A DNA stretch of 64,000 bases from an uncultured Lachnospiraceae bacterium (GCA_910583895.1 CAJTYJ010000002.1:73830-137829), one strand, 5' to 3'. Shown: positions 39,500-48,086, numbered from the stretch's first letter. A program made the numbers and translations. The notes: a model not told the origin generated them from the sequence alone.

Positions 39500-40227
39500 A
39501 TTATCATGTGTTGACGTTATTTCCGGACATGATTCGGGACGGATTTCAGACAAGTATAACCGGACGGGCGGTGGAGAAAGGTATTTTGACTTTGGAGACC
39601 ATAAACATCCGGGATTTCTCGGTGAACAAGCATAACCGGGTGGACGATTATCCTTACGGCGGAGGAGCCGGTATGGTCATGCAGGCGGAGCCGGTGTGCC
39701 TGGCTTATGAATCGGTGGCTGCAGGCCTTGAAAAAAAGCCCCGGGTGCTCTATATGAGTCCTCAGGGAAAGGTATTCGATCAGCGGATGGCGGAAGAACT
39801 GGCAGCGGAAGAAGAACTGGTGTTCTTGTGCGGGCACTACGAAGGGATTGACGAGCGGGTGCTGGAAGAGATTGTGACCGACGAAGTGTCCATCGGAGAT
39901 TATGTGCTGACCGGGGGAGAGCTTCCGGCCTTGGTGATTATGGACGCGGTGTCCCGACTCCTTGGGGGAGTGCTGCACAACGAAGAGTCGGCGCAGTTTG
40001 ATTCGTTTCACGACAATCTGCTGGAATACCCCCAGTACAGCCGCCCGGAAGAGTGGAGGGGGAAGAAAGTGCCGCCGATCCTTCTGTCCGGACACCATGC
40101 CAATGTGGAAAAATGGCGGAGAGAACAGTCCCTCATCCGGACCAGACAGCGGAGGCCGGACCTTTTAGAACGGGCGAATCTCACCAAAGAAGATAAAAAA
40201 TTCCTTGCAAATCTGGAAGAAATGTGA
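39496..40227 (+). CDS. trmD: tRNA (guanine37-N1)-methyltransferase
   Basis: The 243-residue SPOUT-fold enzyme methylates G37 next to the anticodon. It has the N-terminal LTLFPDMIRDGFQTSITGRA, DDYPYGGGAGMVMQAEPV, the knot region YMSPQGKVF, LCGHYEGIDERV and SIGDYVLTGGELPALVIMDAVSRLLGGVL. ATGA overlap with rimM indicates translational coupling. Confidence 0.97.
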   Translation: MNYHVLTLFPDMIRDGFQTSITGRAVEKGILTLETINIRDFSVNKHNRVDDYPYGGGAGMVMQAEPVCLAYESVAAGLEKKPRVLYMSPQGKVFDQRMAEELAAEEELVFLCGHYEGIDERVLEEIVTDEVSIGDYVLTGGELPALVIMDAVSRLLGGVLHNEESAQFDSFHDNLLEYPQYSRPEEWRGKKVPPILLSGHHANVEKWRREQSLIRTRQRRPDLLERANLTKEDKKFLANLEEM

Positions 40228-40314
40228 TAGAATAAAACGCGTTGTGAGAAAAGAGATGGTCCTCTGTTACGCGAGACGTATTAAGAACATCCATTTGATG
40301 AAGGAGGAACAAAA
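40228..40314 (+). promoter_or_regulatory. Possible L19 leader upstream of rplS
   Basis: The 87-bp gap contains a purine-rich GAGAAAAGAGATGGTCC segment and short hairpins, the usual place of the Firmicutes L19-leader RNA. I could not confirm the consensus by eye. Confidence 0.35.
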
Positions 40315-40662
40315 GTGAACGAGATTATCAAGCGCATTGAGGCAGACCAGCTGAAGGCAGAAGTGCCTGTTTTTCAGGTTGGTGATACGGTGAAGGTTCA
40401 TGCAAAGATCAAAGAGGGTACCCGTGAGAGAATCCAGGTATTCGAGGGAACTGTTCTGAAGAGACAGGGCGGAAGCAACCGGGAGACCTTTACGGTAAGA
40501 AAGAATTCCAACGGAATTGGCGTTGAGAAAACCTGGCCTTTGCACTCTCCGAACGTGGAGAAGATCGAAGTGGTTCGCCGCGGTAAAGTAAGACGTGCGA
40601 AGCTGTATTACTTAAGAGACCGGGTAGGTAAAGCGGCTAAGGTAAAAGAGCTGGTAAGATAA
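40315..40662 (+). CDS. rplS: 50S ribosomal protein L19
   Basis: The 115-residue protein has the L19 signature: VPVFQVGDTVKVHAKIKEG, RERIQVFEGTVLKRQGG, FTVRKNSNGIGVEKTWPLHSP and RRGKVRRAKLYYLRDRVGKAAK. GTG 40315 is the start, with AGGAGGAAC upstream and the family-like beginning MNEIIKRIE. A terminator follows at 40689-40721. Confidence 0.97.
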   Translation: MNEIIKRIEADQLKAEVPVFQVGDTVKVHAKIKEGTRERIQVFEGTVLKRQGGSNRETFTVRKNSNGIGVEKTWPLHSPNVEKIEVVRRGKVRRAKLYYLRDRVGKAAKVKELVR

Positions 40663-40688
40663 TTTCCATATGACAGGAATGATCAGGA

Positions 40689-40721
40689 GGGACATGTACG
40701 AGAGTATGATGTCCCTTTTTT
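40689..40721 (+). terminator. Terminator after rplS
   Basis: GGGACAT pairs with ATGTCCC, followed by six T. Confidence 0.85.
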
Positions 40722-40760
40722 CAATATGAGCATGCAGATTCGTTCTGAAAAAGGGATGGG

Positions 40761-41345
40761 ATGATGAAGAATAAGAAAGGATTAAGCTTTCGGAAAAAAA
40801 GACACGTGGTTCAGGCCTCTGCCGTACACGGGGCATTGCTCTGGGTCGGAGAATGTCTTTTAGCTTTTGCCATCGGGTGTGTGCTGGTGTTTTACTTTAT
40901 GACAAGTCTGACCTGCGTGGGGCAGGCGATGGAGCCGACGGTGGAGAGCGGGGCACAAGTGCTGGTGAATCGTTTTATCTATTCGCTGGCGTCTCCAAAG
41001 GCAGGGGATGTGGTGGTGTTTAAACCCAATGGAAACGCCAACACCCATTTTTATATGCGGCGTGTGATCGGGGTGCCCGGGGATACAGTACAGATTCAGG
41101 AAGGCTTTGTCTATGTAAACGGTGAGCTTTTTGAGACCGGAACCGGCAGTGAACAGATGGAATTTGCCGGGGTGGCGGAAGAAGAAATTCTTCTGGGCAA
41201 GGACGAATATTTTGTGCTGGGGGACAACCGGGATGCCAGTGAGGACAGCCGGAATGCGGACATTGGCAATGTCAGAAAGCAGGATATCTACGGGCTTGCC
41301 TGGTTTGTCCGCTATCCCTGGAACAATTTTGGATGGATTCCGTAA
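40761..41345 (+). CDS. Signal peptidase I paralogue lacking the catalytic dyad
   Basis: The 194-residue protein has one N-terminal membrane helix (about 25-46) and the S26 fold with all structural boxes: PKAGDVVVFKP, RRVIGVPGDTVQIQEGFVYVNGE and LGDNRDASEDSR. In the box that normally reads SGxSM, it has CVGQAMEPT, so the catalytic Ser is Ala56. The catalytic Lys of the next box (usually KR) is Arg100. It should not cleave signal peptides. A complete signal peptidase (lepB, Ser52/Lys95) is encoded two genes downstream. An inactive SpsA beside active SpsB is known in staphylococci. A role as a partner, anchor or regulator of LepB is inferred. Confidence 0.85.
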   Translation: MMKNKKGLSFRKKRHVVQASAVHGALLWVGECLLAFAIGCVLVFYFMTSLTCVGQAMEPTVESGAQVLVNRFIYSLASPKAGDVVVFKPNGNANTHFYMRRVIGVPGDTVQIQEGFVYVNGELFETGTGSEQMEFAGVAEEEILLGKDEYFVLGDNRDASEDSRNADIGNVRKQDIYGLAWFVRYPWNNFGWIP

Positions 41346-41370
41346 CAGAAAAGATACAGAGGAGAGAAGT

Positions 41371-42249
41371 ATGAATATTCAATGGTATCCGGGGCATATG
41401 ACCAAAGCCAGACGGATGATGCAGGAAAATATAAAGCTGGTGGATCTGATCATTGAACTTGTGGATGCCCGTGCGCCGCTGTCCAGCCGGAATCCGGATA
41501 TCGATGAACTGGGAAAGGGCAAGTCCAGACTGATTCTGCTCAATAAAGCGGATCTTGCCAGCGAACGGTGGAATGACCGATGGTCAGTCTGGTTTCAGGA
41601 GCAGGGGTATTTTGTGGTAAAGCTGGATTCCAGAAGCCGGGCGGGGATGAAAAGCATCCAGAATGTGATCCGGGAAGCCTGCCAGGAAAAGATTGAGAGA
41701 GACAAAAAAAGAGGAATCTTAAACCGCCCGATCCGGGGAATGGTGGCGGGGATTCCCAATGTGGGAAAATCCACGTTTATCAACAGTTTTGCAGGAAAAG
41801 CGTGCACAAAGACAGGCAACAGGCCGGGGGTGACCAAAGGGGCACAGTGGATCCGGCTGAACCGGCAGGTGGAGCTTTTGGATACTCCCGGAATCCTCTG
41901 GCCCCGGTTCGATGACCAGCAGGTGGGGATCCGTCTGGCCATGCTTGGGTCGGTCAACGATGAGATTCTGAATCTGCAGGAACTGGCCGGAAAGCTTGGG
42001 AGCTTTCTGGAGGAATATTTTCCGGAGAATCTGCAAGAGCGGTATCAGACAGAATTCTCAGCCGGCAGTCAGCCGTATGAGATGCTTGTGAAAATTGCAG
42101 AGGCGAGATCCTGCCTGACCAGGGGAGGAGAGCCGGATCTGGACCGGGCAGCCATGGTGCTGCTGGATGATTTTCGAAGCGGCCGTCTTGGAAAAATTAC
42201 ACTTGAATTTCCGCCGGAAGGGGAATATGATAAAAGGATCAAAGAGTAG
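41371..42249 (+). CDS. rbgA: Ribosome biogenesis GTPase RbgA (YlqF)
   Basis: The 292-residue circularly permuted GTPase assists late 50S assembly. Motif order G4-G5-G1-G3 is visible: DARAPLSSRNPDID and LLNKADLA (G4), then AGIPNVGKSTFINSFAG (G1), RPGVTKGAQW (G2) and DTPGILWPR (G3). It starts with the typical MNIQWYPGHMTKARR. ATG 41371 has GAGGAG six bases upstream; the open frame begins well inside the preceding gene but is not homologous there. Confidence 0.96.
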   Translation: MNIQWYPGHMTKARRMMQENIKLVDLIIELVDARAPLSSRNPDIDELGKGKSRLILLNKADLASERWNDRWSVWFQEQGYFVVKLDSRSRAGMKSIQNVIREACQEKIERDKKRGILNRPIRGMVAGIPNVGKSTFINSFAGKACTKTGNRPGVTKGAQWIRLNRQVELLDTPGILWPRFDDQQVGIRLAMLGSVNDEILNLQELAGKLGSFLEEYFPENLQERYQTEFSAGSQPYEMLVKIAEARSCLTRGGEPDLDRAAMVLLDDFRSGRLGKITLEFPPEGEYDKRIKE

Positions 42250-42259
42250 AGGTAGCAGG

Positions 42260-42835
42260 ATGCGAGATCACGATTATGCAGAAGATTATGAGGAGAAAAA
42301 ACCGGGCATTTTACGGGAGATTCTAGGATTTCTTGTATATGTGGCGGTGGTTGTCGGAATTACATTTTTTATCATTACATTTATCGGGCAGAGGACCTAT
42401 GTGAGCGGGAGTTCCATGGAGAGTACGCTGAGTCATGGGGATAACCTGATCGTGGATAAGATCACGTATCGCTTTGCGTCTCCGAAGCGGTATGACATCA
42501 TTGTGTTTCCTTTCCGTTATAAAGAAAATACGTATTATATCAAACGGATCATCGGACTTCCCGGAGAGACGATTCAGATTCAGGACGGGGTGATCTACAT
42601 CAACGATGAAGTACTCACGGAATCTTACGGCAGAGAGGTGATGAAAAGTTCCGGCCTGGCTGAGGAACCAATTGTGCTTGGAGAAGATGAGTATTTTGTG
42701 CTGGGAGACAACCGCAATGACAGTACAGACAGCAGAGATCCCAATGTGGGCGTGATCCATCGGGATGAGATCATCGGAAGGGCCTGGGTTCGTATATGGC
42801 CGCTGGATCAGATAGGAGTGCTGAAGCATCAATAA
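42260..42835 (+). CDS. lepB: Signal peptidase I (active)
   Basis: The 191-residue membrane protease has one N-terminal helix (about 19-42) after a charged cytosolic tail. It carries the complete catalytic set: Ser52 in YVSGSSMESTL and Lys95 in YYIKRIIGLPGETI, plus LGDNRNDSTDSRD. It cleaves signal peptides of exported proteins on the outer face of the membrane. ATG 42260 has GAGG seven bases upstream, partly in the rbgA stop; an upstream ATG (42227) inside rbgA would add 11 residues. The next gene (rnhB) starts within the stop codon (TAATG). Confidence 0.93.
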   Translation: MRDHDYAEDYEEKKPGILREILGFLVYVAVVVGITFFIITFIGQRTYVSGSSMESTLSHGDNLIVDKITYRFASPKRYDIIVFPFRYKENTYYIKRIIGLPGETIQIQDGVIYINDEVLTESYGREVMKSSGLAEEPIVLGEDEYFVLGDNRNDSTDSRDPNVGVIHRDEIIGRAWVRIWPLDQIGVLKHQ

Positions 42836-43515
42836 TGACAAAAAAAGAAGAACGGCTGCATAAGCAGCAGGAGAAGCTTCTGGCGGAGCGAGTCCGTCTG
42901 GAAGCCATGAGAACTTATGAAAAAGAGTATGAGAACCGGGGATTTTTGTGCGGTATTGATGAAGCCGGCAGAGGCCCTCTGGCGGGTCCTGTGGTGGCGG
43001 GAGCGGTGATTCTGCCCGCGGACTGTGAGATTTTATATCTGAATGATTCCAAAAAGCTGACACAAAGGCGCAGAGAGCTGCTCTATGATGAGATTATGGA
43101 GAAGGCTCTTGCAGTAGCTGTGGGGGTGGTCAGTCATACAAGGATTGATCAGATCAACATCCTGCAGGCCACGTATGAAGCCATGCGCCAGGCGGTTGGA
43201 AAGCTTTCGGTTCAACCGGATTTGCTTCTGAATGATGCGGTGACCATACCGGATCTTTCCATCGAACAGGTGCCGATTATCAAAGGGGATGCAAAAAGTG
43301 TCTCCATCGCTGCTGCCAGTGTGATTGCTAAAGTGACCAGGGACCGGATGATGGCCAGGATGGAAGAGCAGTATCCGGGCTATGGTTTTGCGTCCAACAA
43401 AGGTTACGGCTCTGCCGCACATATTGCAGCGCTGAAGGAGCTGGGACCCTGTGAGATCCACAGAAGAACCTTTATCCGGAATTTCACGGGCGGGGACGCA
43501 GATGGGGCAGAATAA
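42835..43515 (+). CDS. rnhB: Ribonuclease HII
   Basis: The 226-residue enzyme cuts RNA in RNA/DNA hybrids and removes misincorporated ribonucleotides. The catalytic acidic residues are seen in CGIDEAGRGPLAGPVVAGAVI (Asp-Glu), LLNDAVTIPD (Asp) and KGDAKSVSIAAASVIAKVTRD (Asp). ATG 42835 overlaps the lepB stop. It has a short N-terminal helical extension of about 30 charged residues. yraN starts 14 bp before its end. Confidence 0.95.
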   Translation: MTKKEERLHKQQEKLLAERVRLEAMRTYEKEYENRGFLCGIDEAGRGPLAGPVVAGAVILPADCEILYLNDSKKLTQRRRELLYDEIMEKALAVAVGVVSHTRIDQINILQATYEAMRQAVGKLSVQPDLLLNDAVTIPDLSIEQVPIIKGDAKSVSIAAASVIAKVTRDRMMARMEEQYPGYGFASNKGYGSAAHIAALKELGPCEIHRRTFIRNFTGGDADGAE

Positions 43516-43861
43516 GAGAGAGACCGGTGCCAGTCAGGAAGAGCGGGCGGCCCGCTGGCTGGAGGCAAAGGGATTTCGGATTATGGAACGAAACTTTCAC
43601 TGTCGGCAAGGAGAGATTGACTTAGTCGCCATGGAAGGAAGATACCTGGTGTTTATAGAGGTAAAGTACCGCAAAGACGTACAGGCAGGCTATCCGGCAG
43701 AGGCGGTGGGAAGCAGTAAGCAGAGGAAGATATCCCGGGCAGCGGCATATTATTGCCAGAAAAACCGGATTCCGGAGAGCCAGGCCTGCCGGTTTGATGT
43801 GGTGAGCATTTTAGGAGAACAGGTGGAGCTGATCCGGGATGCGTTTGGATATGCCTGGTAG
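43502..43861 (+). CDS. yraN: UPF0102 (YraN) putative endonuclease
   Basis: The 119-residue protein matches YraN: EERAARWLEAKGFRIMERNFHCRQGEIDLVAMEGRYLVFIEVKYRK. This has the Asp and Glu-x-Lys of a restriction-endonuclease-like active site. YraN is often next to rnhB; its substrate is not established. ATG 43502 starts inside rnhB; an in-frame upstream start at 43451 lies deeper in rnhB and is not family-like. Confidence 0.93.
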   Translation: MGQNKRETGASQEERAARWLEAKGFRIMERNFHCRQGEIDLVAMEGRYLVFIEVKYRKDVQAGYPAEAVGSSKQRKISRAAAYYCQKNRIPESQACRFDVVSILGEQVELIRDAFGYAW

Positions 43862-43907
43862 CGTTTTGGAGGATCATAAAAGGAAAAGGCAGACAGGAGC
43901 AGGATCT

Positions 43908-44750
43908 ATGTGGAACAAAAAGACAGAAAGCAGTCAGATGTATTTAAAAGAAGCTTACGGGGTACCTTATTTTGTATTCCGGAATCTGGAGGATACCAGG
44001 CTGGTATGTCATGGCTTTTCCACCCGGATGGGCGGAGTCAGCAAGGACCATCTGTCCCAATTGAATTTCGGTTTTGCCAGAGGAGATGATCCTGCAAATG
44101 TCCGGGAGAATTTTCGCCGGATTGCAAAGGCGGTCGGTTTTGATCCGAAGTCTCTGGTTTTGTCCCAGCAGACCCACACGACCAATGTCCGTCTGGTGAC
44201 CGAAGAGGACCGGGGCAGAGGCTATACAAAGCCTGTCGGCTATACGGACGTGGATGGGCTGATCACAAATGTGCCTGGACTTGTGCTGAGCACATTTTAT
44301 GCAGACTGTGTTCCCTTATTCTTTGTGGATCCGGTGCACCGGGCGGTGGGATTGTCTCATTCCGGCTGGAAAGGGACAGTGAACCGGATGGGAGCAGTGA
44401 CTTTGGAGCGGATGAAAGAGGCTTTTGGCACAAAACCAGAAGATGTCAGAGCTGCCATCGGTCCAAGCATCTGTCAGGACTGCTATGAGGTCAGTGAGGA
44501 TGTGGCATTGGCTTTCAAGAAAGAATTCCCGGAAAATGCGGATGAACGTCTGGTATATCGGAAAGAAAACGGCAGGTATCAGCTAAACCTTTGGAGGGCC
44601 AACGAGATTATACTCACAGAAGCCGGGGTGAGGTCGGAGCATCTGGCGGTTACCAATGTGTGTACCTGCTGCAATCCAAAGCTTTTGTTCTCCCACCGGG
44701 CCAGCAGCGGAAAACGCGGGAATCTGGGGGCTTTTCTGGGACTTAAATAG
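43908..44750 (+). CDS. pgeF: PgeF/YfiH laccase-domain purine nucleoside phosphorylase
   Basis: The 280-residue enzyme belongs to the YfiH/LACC1 family once called polyphenol oxidase. Its zinc ligands are visible: His in SQQTHTTNV, Cys in FYADCVPLFF, and His in GLSHSGWKGT, with IGPSICQDCYEV nearby. Family members cleave purine nucleosides with phosphate and, in Escherichia coli, act in peptidoglycan editing. ATG 43908 has GGAGCAGG upstream; an in-frame ATG at 43839 lies within yraN. A terminator follows directly. Confidence 0.9.
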   Translation: MWNKKTESSQMYLKEAYGVPYFVFRNLEDTRLVCHGFSTRMGGVSKDHLSQLNFGFARGDDPANVRENFRRIAKAVGFDPKSLVLSQQTHTTNVRLVTEEDRGRGYTKPVGYTDVDGLITNVPGLVLSTFYADCVPLFFVDPVHRAVGLSHSGWKGTVNRMGAVTLERMKEAFGTKPEDVRAAIGPSICQDCYEVSEDVALAFKKEFPENADERLVYRKENGRYQLNLWRANEIILTEAGVRSEHLAVTNVCTCCNPKLLFSHRASSGKRGNLGAFLGLK

Positions 44751-44780
44751 CCGGTTTTCACAGACCGGCAGGCATTTTTT
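44750..44780 (+). terminator. Terminator after pgeF
   Basis: GCCGGT pairs with ACCGGC, followed shortly by six T; it starts at the pgeF stop codon. Confidence 0.7.
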
Positions 44781-44795
44781 CAGGAGCAGACAGAC

Positions 44796-44925
44796 TTTAT
44801 TCCCGTGAGCAGCGAGCCAAGTGGCTGCCTGCAGACATTTGGCGGCTGCCGCGAGGGTCAAATACCCCGCTGCTTAGCAGCGCTGCAAGTTTGATACCCC
44901 GTTGCTTGCAGCGGGGTCTTTGATT
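44796..44925. repeat. 130-bp dispersed repeat with terminator-like end, copy 1
   Basis: Exactly 130 bp, about 93% identical to 59807-59936. It contains GCGAGCCAAGTGGC, GCGAGGGTCAAATACCCCGC and ends in CCCCGTTGC/GCAGCGGGG plus TCTTTGATT. Several hairpins can form. It lies between the pgeF terminator and the nagB promoter. Confidence 0.8.
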
Positions 44926-44968
44926 GCATTCAGGTAAATATCTTCCATAGTCACAGGAAGATTATGCC

Positions 44969-44997
44969 TAGACAGAAGTGTATAGATCGAGTACAAT
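44969..44997 (+). promoter_or_regulatory. Promoter of nagBA
   Basis: TAGACA (44969-44974), a 17-bp spacer, TACAAT (44992-44997). A weak inverted repeat TGTA..TACA spans the spacer and may bind an amino-sugar regulator. Confidence 0.55.
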
Positions 44998-45042
44998 GAA
45001 AGTATAATTTTATCATTAGAAAATGACAGGAGTGTGAAGCGT

Positions 45043-45780
45043 ATGAAGATAATCAAAGCAAAAGATTATGACGATATGAGCCGTAAGGCGGCGAATATCC
45101 TATCTGCACAGGTGATCATGAAGCCGGATTGTGTATTGGGTCTGGCTACAGGGTCTTCTCCGGAGGGAACTTACAAAAACCTGGTGGAGTGGTACAACAA
45201 CGGAGATCTGGATTTTGGGGATGTGACCACAGTGAATCTGGATGAGTACCGGGGACTGCCCAGAGAGAACGACCAGAGCTATTATTACTTTATGCACAGT
45301 CATCTGTTTGACTATGTGAATATCAATCCGGACCGGACGTTCCTTCCAGATGGCATGAACGATGATCCGGTGCAGGAGTGTGCCAGATATGAAGAAGTGA
45401 TTCGTGCCACCGGCGGTGTGGATCTGCAGCTTCTGGGCCTTGGGCACAACGGACACATCGGTTTCAATGAGCCGGGCGAGTTTTTTGAGAAGGGAACCCA
45501 CTGTGTGGATCTGCAGCCCAGTACCATAGAGGCGAACAAACGTTTCTTTGCATCTGCGGATGATGTTCCGAAGCAGGCGTACAGCATGGGAATTCAGACC
45601 ATCATGATGGCGAAAAAGATTCTGGTAGTGGTGAGCGGAGCGGACAAAGCAGAGGCTGTGAAGAATGCGTTCTTTGGTCCGGTGACGCCGAAGGTACCCG
45701 GTTCTATCCTTCAGATGCATCCGGATGTGACGGTAGTGGCGGACGAAGCGGCATTGTCAAAATGTACCCTTCCAGAATAA
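45043..45780 (+). CDS. nagB: Glucosamine-6-phosphate deaminase
   Basis: The 245-residue enzyme converts glucosamine-6-phosphate to fructose-6-phosphate and ammonia. Family features are GLATGSSPEGTYKNLVE (phosphate site), the catalytic Asp in VNLDEYRGLP, LLGLGHNGHIGFNEPG with the active His and Glu, and the closing KILVVVSGADKAEAV. ATG 45043 has AGGAG ten bases upstream; a GTG at 45034 is too close to it. nagA follows after 18 bp. Confidence 0.97.
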   Translation: MKIIKAKDYDDMSRKAANILSAQVIMKPDCVLGLATGSSPEGTYKNLVEWYNNGDLDFGDVTTVNLDEYRGLPRENDQSYYYFMHSHLFDYVNINPDRTFLPDGMNDDPVQECARYEEVIRATGGVDLQLLGLGHNGHIGFNEPGEFFEKGTHCVDLQPSTIEANKRFFASADDVPKQAYSMGIQTIMMAKKILVVVSGADKAEAVKNAFFGPVTPKVPGSILQMHPDVTVVADEAALSKCTLPE

Positions 45781-45798
45781 TCGAAGGCGGTAAAAAGA

Positions 45799-46914
45799 TT
45801 GAAGATTATTAACGCAAAAGTCTATACAGAAGCAGGGATTTTTGAAGAGCGGGAAGTGTGTACGGACAAAGAGTGGATCAGTGAGACAAGCACAGACGAT
45901 GTGGTGCTCGACGGAACCGGCTGCTATCTGATTCCGGGACTGACCGATGTTCATTTTCACGGATGTGTGGGAAAAGATTTCTGTGACGGCAGCCATGAAT
46001 CCATCGAGGCCATGGCAGTTTATGAAGCATCCCAGGGCATCACGACGATCGTTCCGGCTACCATGACTCTTGGGCGGGACATGCTGAAAAGGATTTGTGA
46101 GGCGGCGGCCTCCTATCCGAATGACAAGGGGGCAATTCTCTGCGGCATCAACATGGAAGGGCCTTTCATCTCTCTGGCCAGAAAGGGTGCACAAAACGGT
46201 GACTATGTGCACAGTCCCGATATCGAGATGTTCCGGGAACTGAACGCCGCGTCCGGCAATCTGGTTCGGCTGCTTGCGATTGCTCCGGAGGAGCCGGGAG
46301 CTATGGAGTGCATTGAGGCACTGAAGGACGAGGTGGTGCTATCGGTTGCGCATACGACAGCGGATTATGAGACTGCGGCAGAAGCGTTCCAAAAAGGGGC
46401 CAGCCATGTGACGCATCTTTACAATGCCATGTCCGGACTGTCCCACCGTGCTCCCGGGGTGGTAGGTGCGGCGGCGGATGATGAGCATGTGGAGGCGGAA
46501 CTGATCTGCGACGGGATTCACGTTCATCCGGCCACGGTCCGTCAGACGTTTAAGATGTTCGGAGACGACCGGATTATCCTGATCAGCGACTCCATGGAAG
46601 CTACCGGTATGCCCGATGGCGAGTACGCCCTGGGCGGACAGAAGGTGATCAAAAAAGGAAATCTTGCGACTCTCGCGGATGGCACCATCGCCGGTTCTGC
46701 TACCAATCTGATGGATTGTCTGCGCATCGCTGTATTAAAGATGCACATTCCGCTGAAGAGCGCTGTAAAGTGTGCTGCAGTCAATTCTGCAAAATCGGTG
46801 GGGATGTATGATCAGTATGGAAGTATCACTCCCGGCAAGAAGGCCAATCTGGTTCTTCTGAAGGAAGAAGACTTAAGTACAGTAAAAGTAATTTTAAAGG
46901 GCAAGGCTATTTAA
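45799..46914 (+). CDS. nagA: N-acetylglucosamine-6-phosphate deacetylase
   Basis: The 371-residue amidohydrolase removes acetyl from GlcNAc-6-phosphate, feeding NagB. It has the metal motif LTDVHFHGCVGKDFCDG, the Glu ligand in INMEGPFIS, the His ligands in VAHTTAD and VTHLYNAMSG, and the catalytic Asp in ILISDSMEATG. TTG 45799 is the start codon, with GAAGGCGG upstream. Its stop codon overlaps the stop of the convergent prs gene inside a shared terminator loop. Confidence 0.95.
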   Translation: MKIINAKVYTEAGIFEEREVCTDKEWISETSTDDVVLDGTGCYLIPGLTDVHFHGCVGKDFCDGSHESIEAMAVYEASQGITTIVPATMTLGRDMLKRICEAAASYPNDKGAILCGINMEGPFISLARKGAQNGDYVHSPDIEMFRELNAASGNLVRLLAIAPEEPGAMECIEALKDEVVLSVAHTTADYETAAEAFQKGASHVTHLYNAMSGLSHRAPGVVGAAADDEHVEAELICDGIHVHPATVRQTFKMFGDDRIILISDSMEATGMPDGEYALGGQKVIKKGNLATLADGTIAGSATNLMDCLRIAVLKMHIPLKSAVKCAAVNSAKSVGMYDQYGSITPGKKANLVLLKEEDLSTVKVILKGKAI

Positions 46915-46933
46915 TAGCCTTGCTCCATTTTTT
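46901..46933. terminator. Bidirectional terminator with both stop codons in its loop
   Basis: GCAAGGCTAT (46901-46910) pairs perfectly with ATAGCCTTGC (46914-46923). The three-base loop TTA is the prs stop (minus strand) and, with the next A, contains the nagA stop TAA. A T run follows on the plus strand. Confidence 0.85.
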
Positions 46934-48086
46934 CCAGAAGACGGTGTATCCGTTCGGTGGGATCGTTTACCTGCTCGGTGGATACATCGTGATTGATGCA
47001 GTCGATGATGGCGGCCAGAAACTTTGTCATGGTTGCTTCTACATAATAGGGTTTGGCCAGAAGCTCCGGCGTCCGGTAATTTAAGTTGGTGGTTACCACA
47101 CGGCTGATATATCCTTGTCTGTAATATTCGTCAAATTTCTCAAGACCGTCTGTGAACAGGCCGAAGGTAGCACAGACGAACACTTTTTTCGCTCCCCGCT
47201 CCTTGATCTGGCGGGCCACATCCAGCATGCTTTCTCCGGAGGAGATCATGTCATCGATGATGATGACGTCTTTGCCGGACAGATCATCCCCTAAAAATTC
47301 ATGAGCGACAATGGGATTTTTTCCGTTGACAATGACAGAATAATCCCGGCGTTTGTAGAACATGCCCATGTCCACCCCCAGGACTCCGGCAAAGTAGACG
47401 GCGCGCTCCATGGCCCCTTCATCGGGACTGATGATCATCAGATGATCCTTGTCAATCTGAAGTTCCGGTTCTGCCTTTAAAAGTCCTTTGATAAACTGAT
47501 AGGGCGGATTGAAACTGTCAAACCCGTAGAGAGGGACGGAGTTGCAGACCCGCGGGTCATGGGCGTCAAAGGTAATGATATTGGTGACTCCCATATCCAC
47601 CAGTTCCTGCAGGGCAAACGCACAGTCGAGAGATTCCCGTTGCTTTCTCTTATGCTGACGGCTTTCGTAGAGAAAGGGCATGATGACATTGATCCGGTGG
47701 GCTTTTCCATTGGAGGCGGAAATAATGCGTTTCAGATCCTGATAATGGTCGTCCGGCGACATGTAATGGCTTCGCCCGCAGACCGTATAGGACAGACTGT
47801 GGTTCATGACGTCCGCCAGAATGAACAGATCCGCACCCCGGACGGAGTCATGCAGAATCCCTTTGGCTTCCCCGGTGCCAAAGCGGGGGCAGGCGCTGCG
47901 GACAATGTAGGAGTCTTCGTGATACCCGAGGAAACTGGGCGTATTCAGAAAATCCTGGTTGCTTTTTTTCCGGAAATCCACCAGATATGCGTCTACACTC
48001 TGGGCAAGATCCCGGCATCCCTCCAGGGTCGCAATTTTCAGCGGCGCGATGGGCAGGACGTTTTCATAGGAAAAATTATCGGACAT
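46911..48086 (-). CDS. prs: Ribose-phosphate pyrophosphokinase, long form
   Basis: The 391-residue protein has PRPP synthetase features: an N-terminal SGGGK-equivalent region that has diverged, a flexible-loop-like RQHKRKQRES, ITFDAHDP with the metal-binding Asp-His, and the PRPP-binding loop DVIIIDDMISSGESM. It is about 75 residues longer than the usual ~315, with extra N-terminal sequence. It matches a long Prs-like group in Firmicutes, so it may be a second, specialised PRPP synthetase. It is alone on the minus strand with promoter 48124-48153. Confidence 0.88.
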   Translation of the reverse strand: MSDNFSYENVLPIAPLKIATLEGCRDLAQSVDAYLVDFRKKSNQDFLNTPSFLGYHEDSYIVRSACPRFGTGEAKGILHDSVRGADLFILADVMNHSLSYTVCGRSHYMSPDDHYQDLKRIISASNGKAHRINVIMPFLYESRQHKRKQRESLDCAFALQELVDMGVTNIITFDAHDPRVCNSVPLYGFDSFNPPYQFIKGLLKAEPELQIDKDHLMIISPDEGAMERAVYFAGVLGVDMGMFYKRRDYSVIVNGKNPIVAHEFLGDDLSGKDVIIIDDMISSGESMLDVARQIKERGAKKVFVCATFGLFTDGLEKFDEYYRQGYISRVVTTNLNYRTPELLAKPYYVEATMTKFLAAIIDCINHDVSTEQVNDPTERIHRLLEKMEQGY

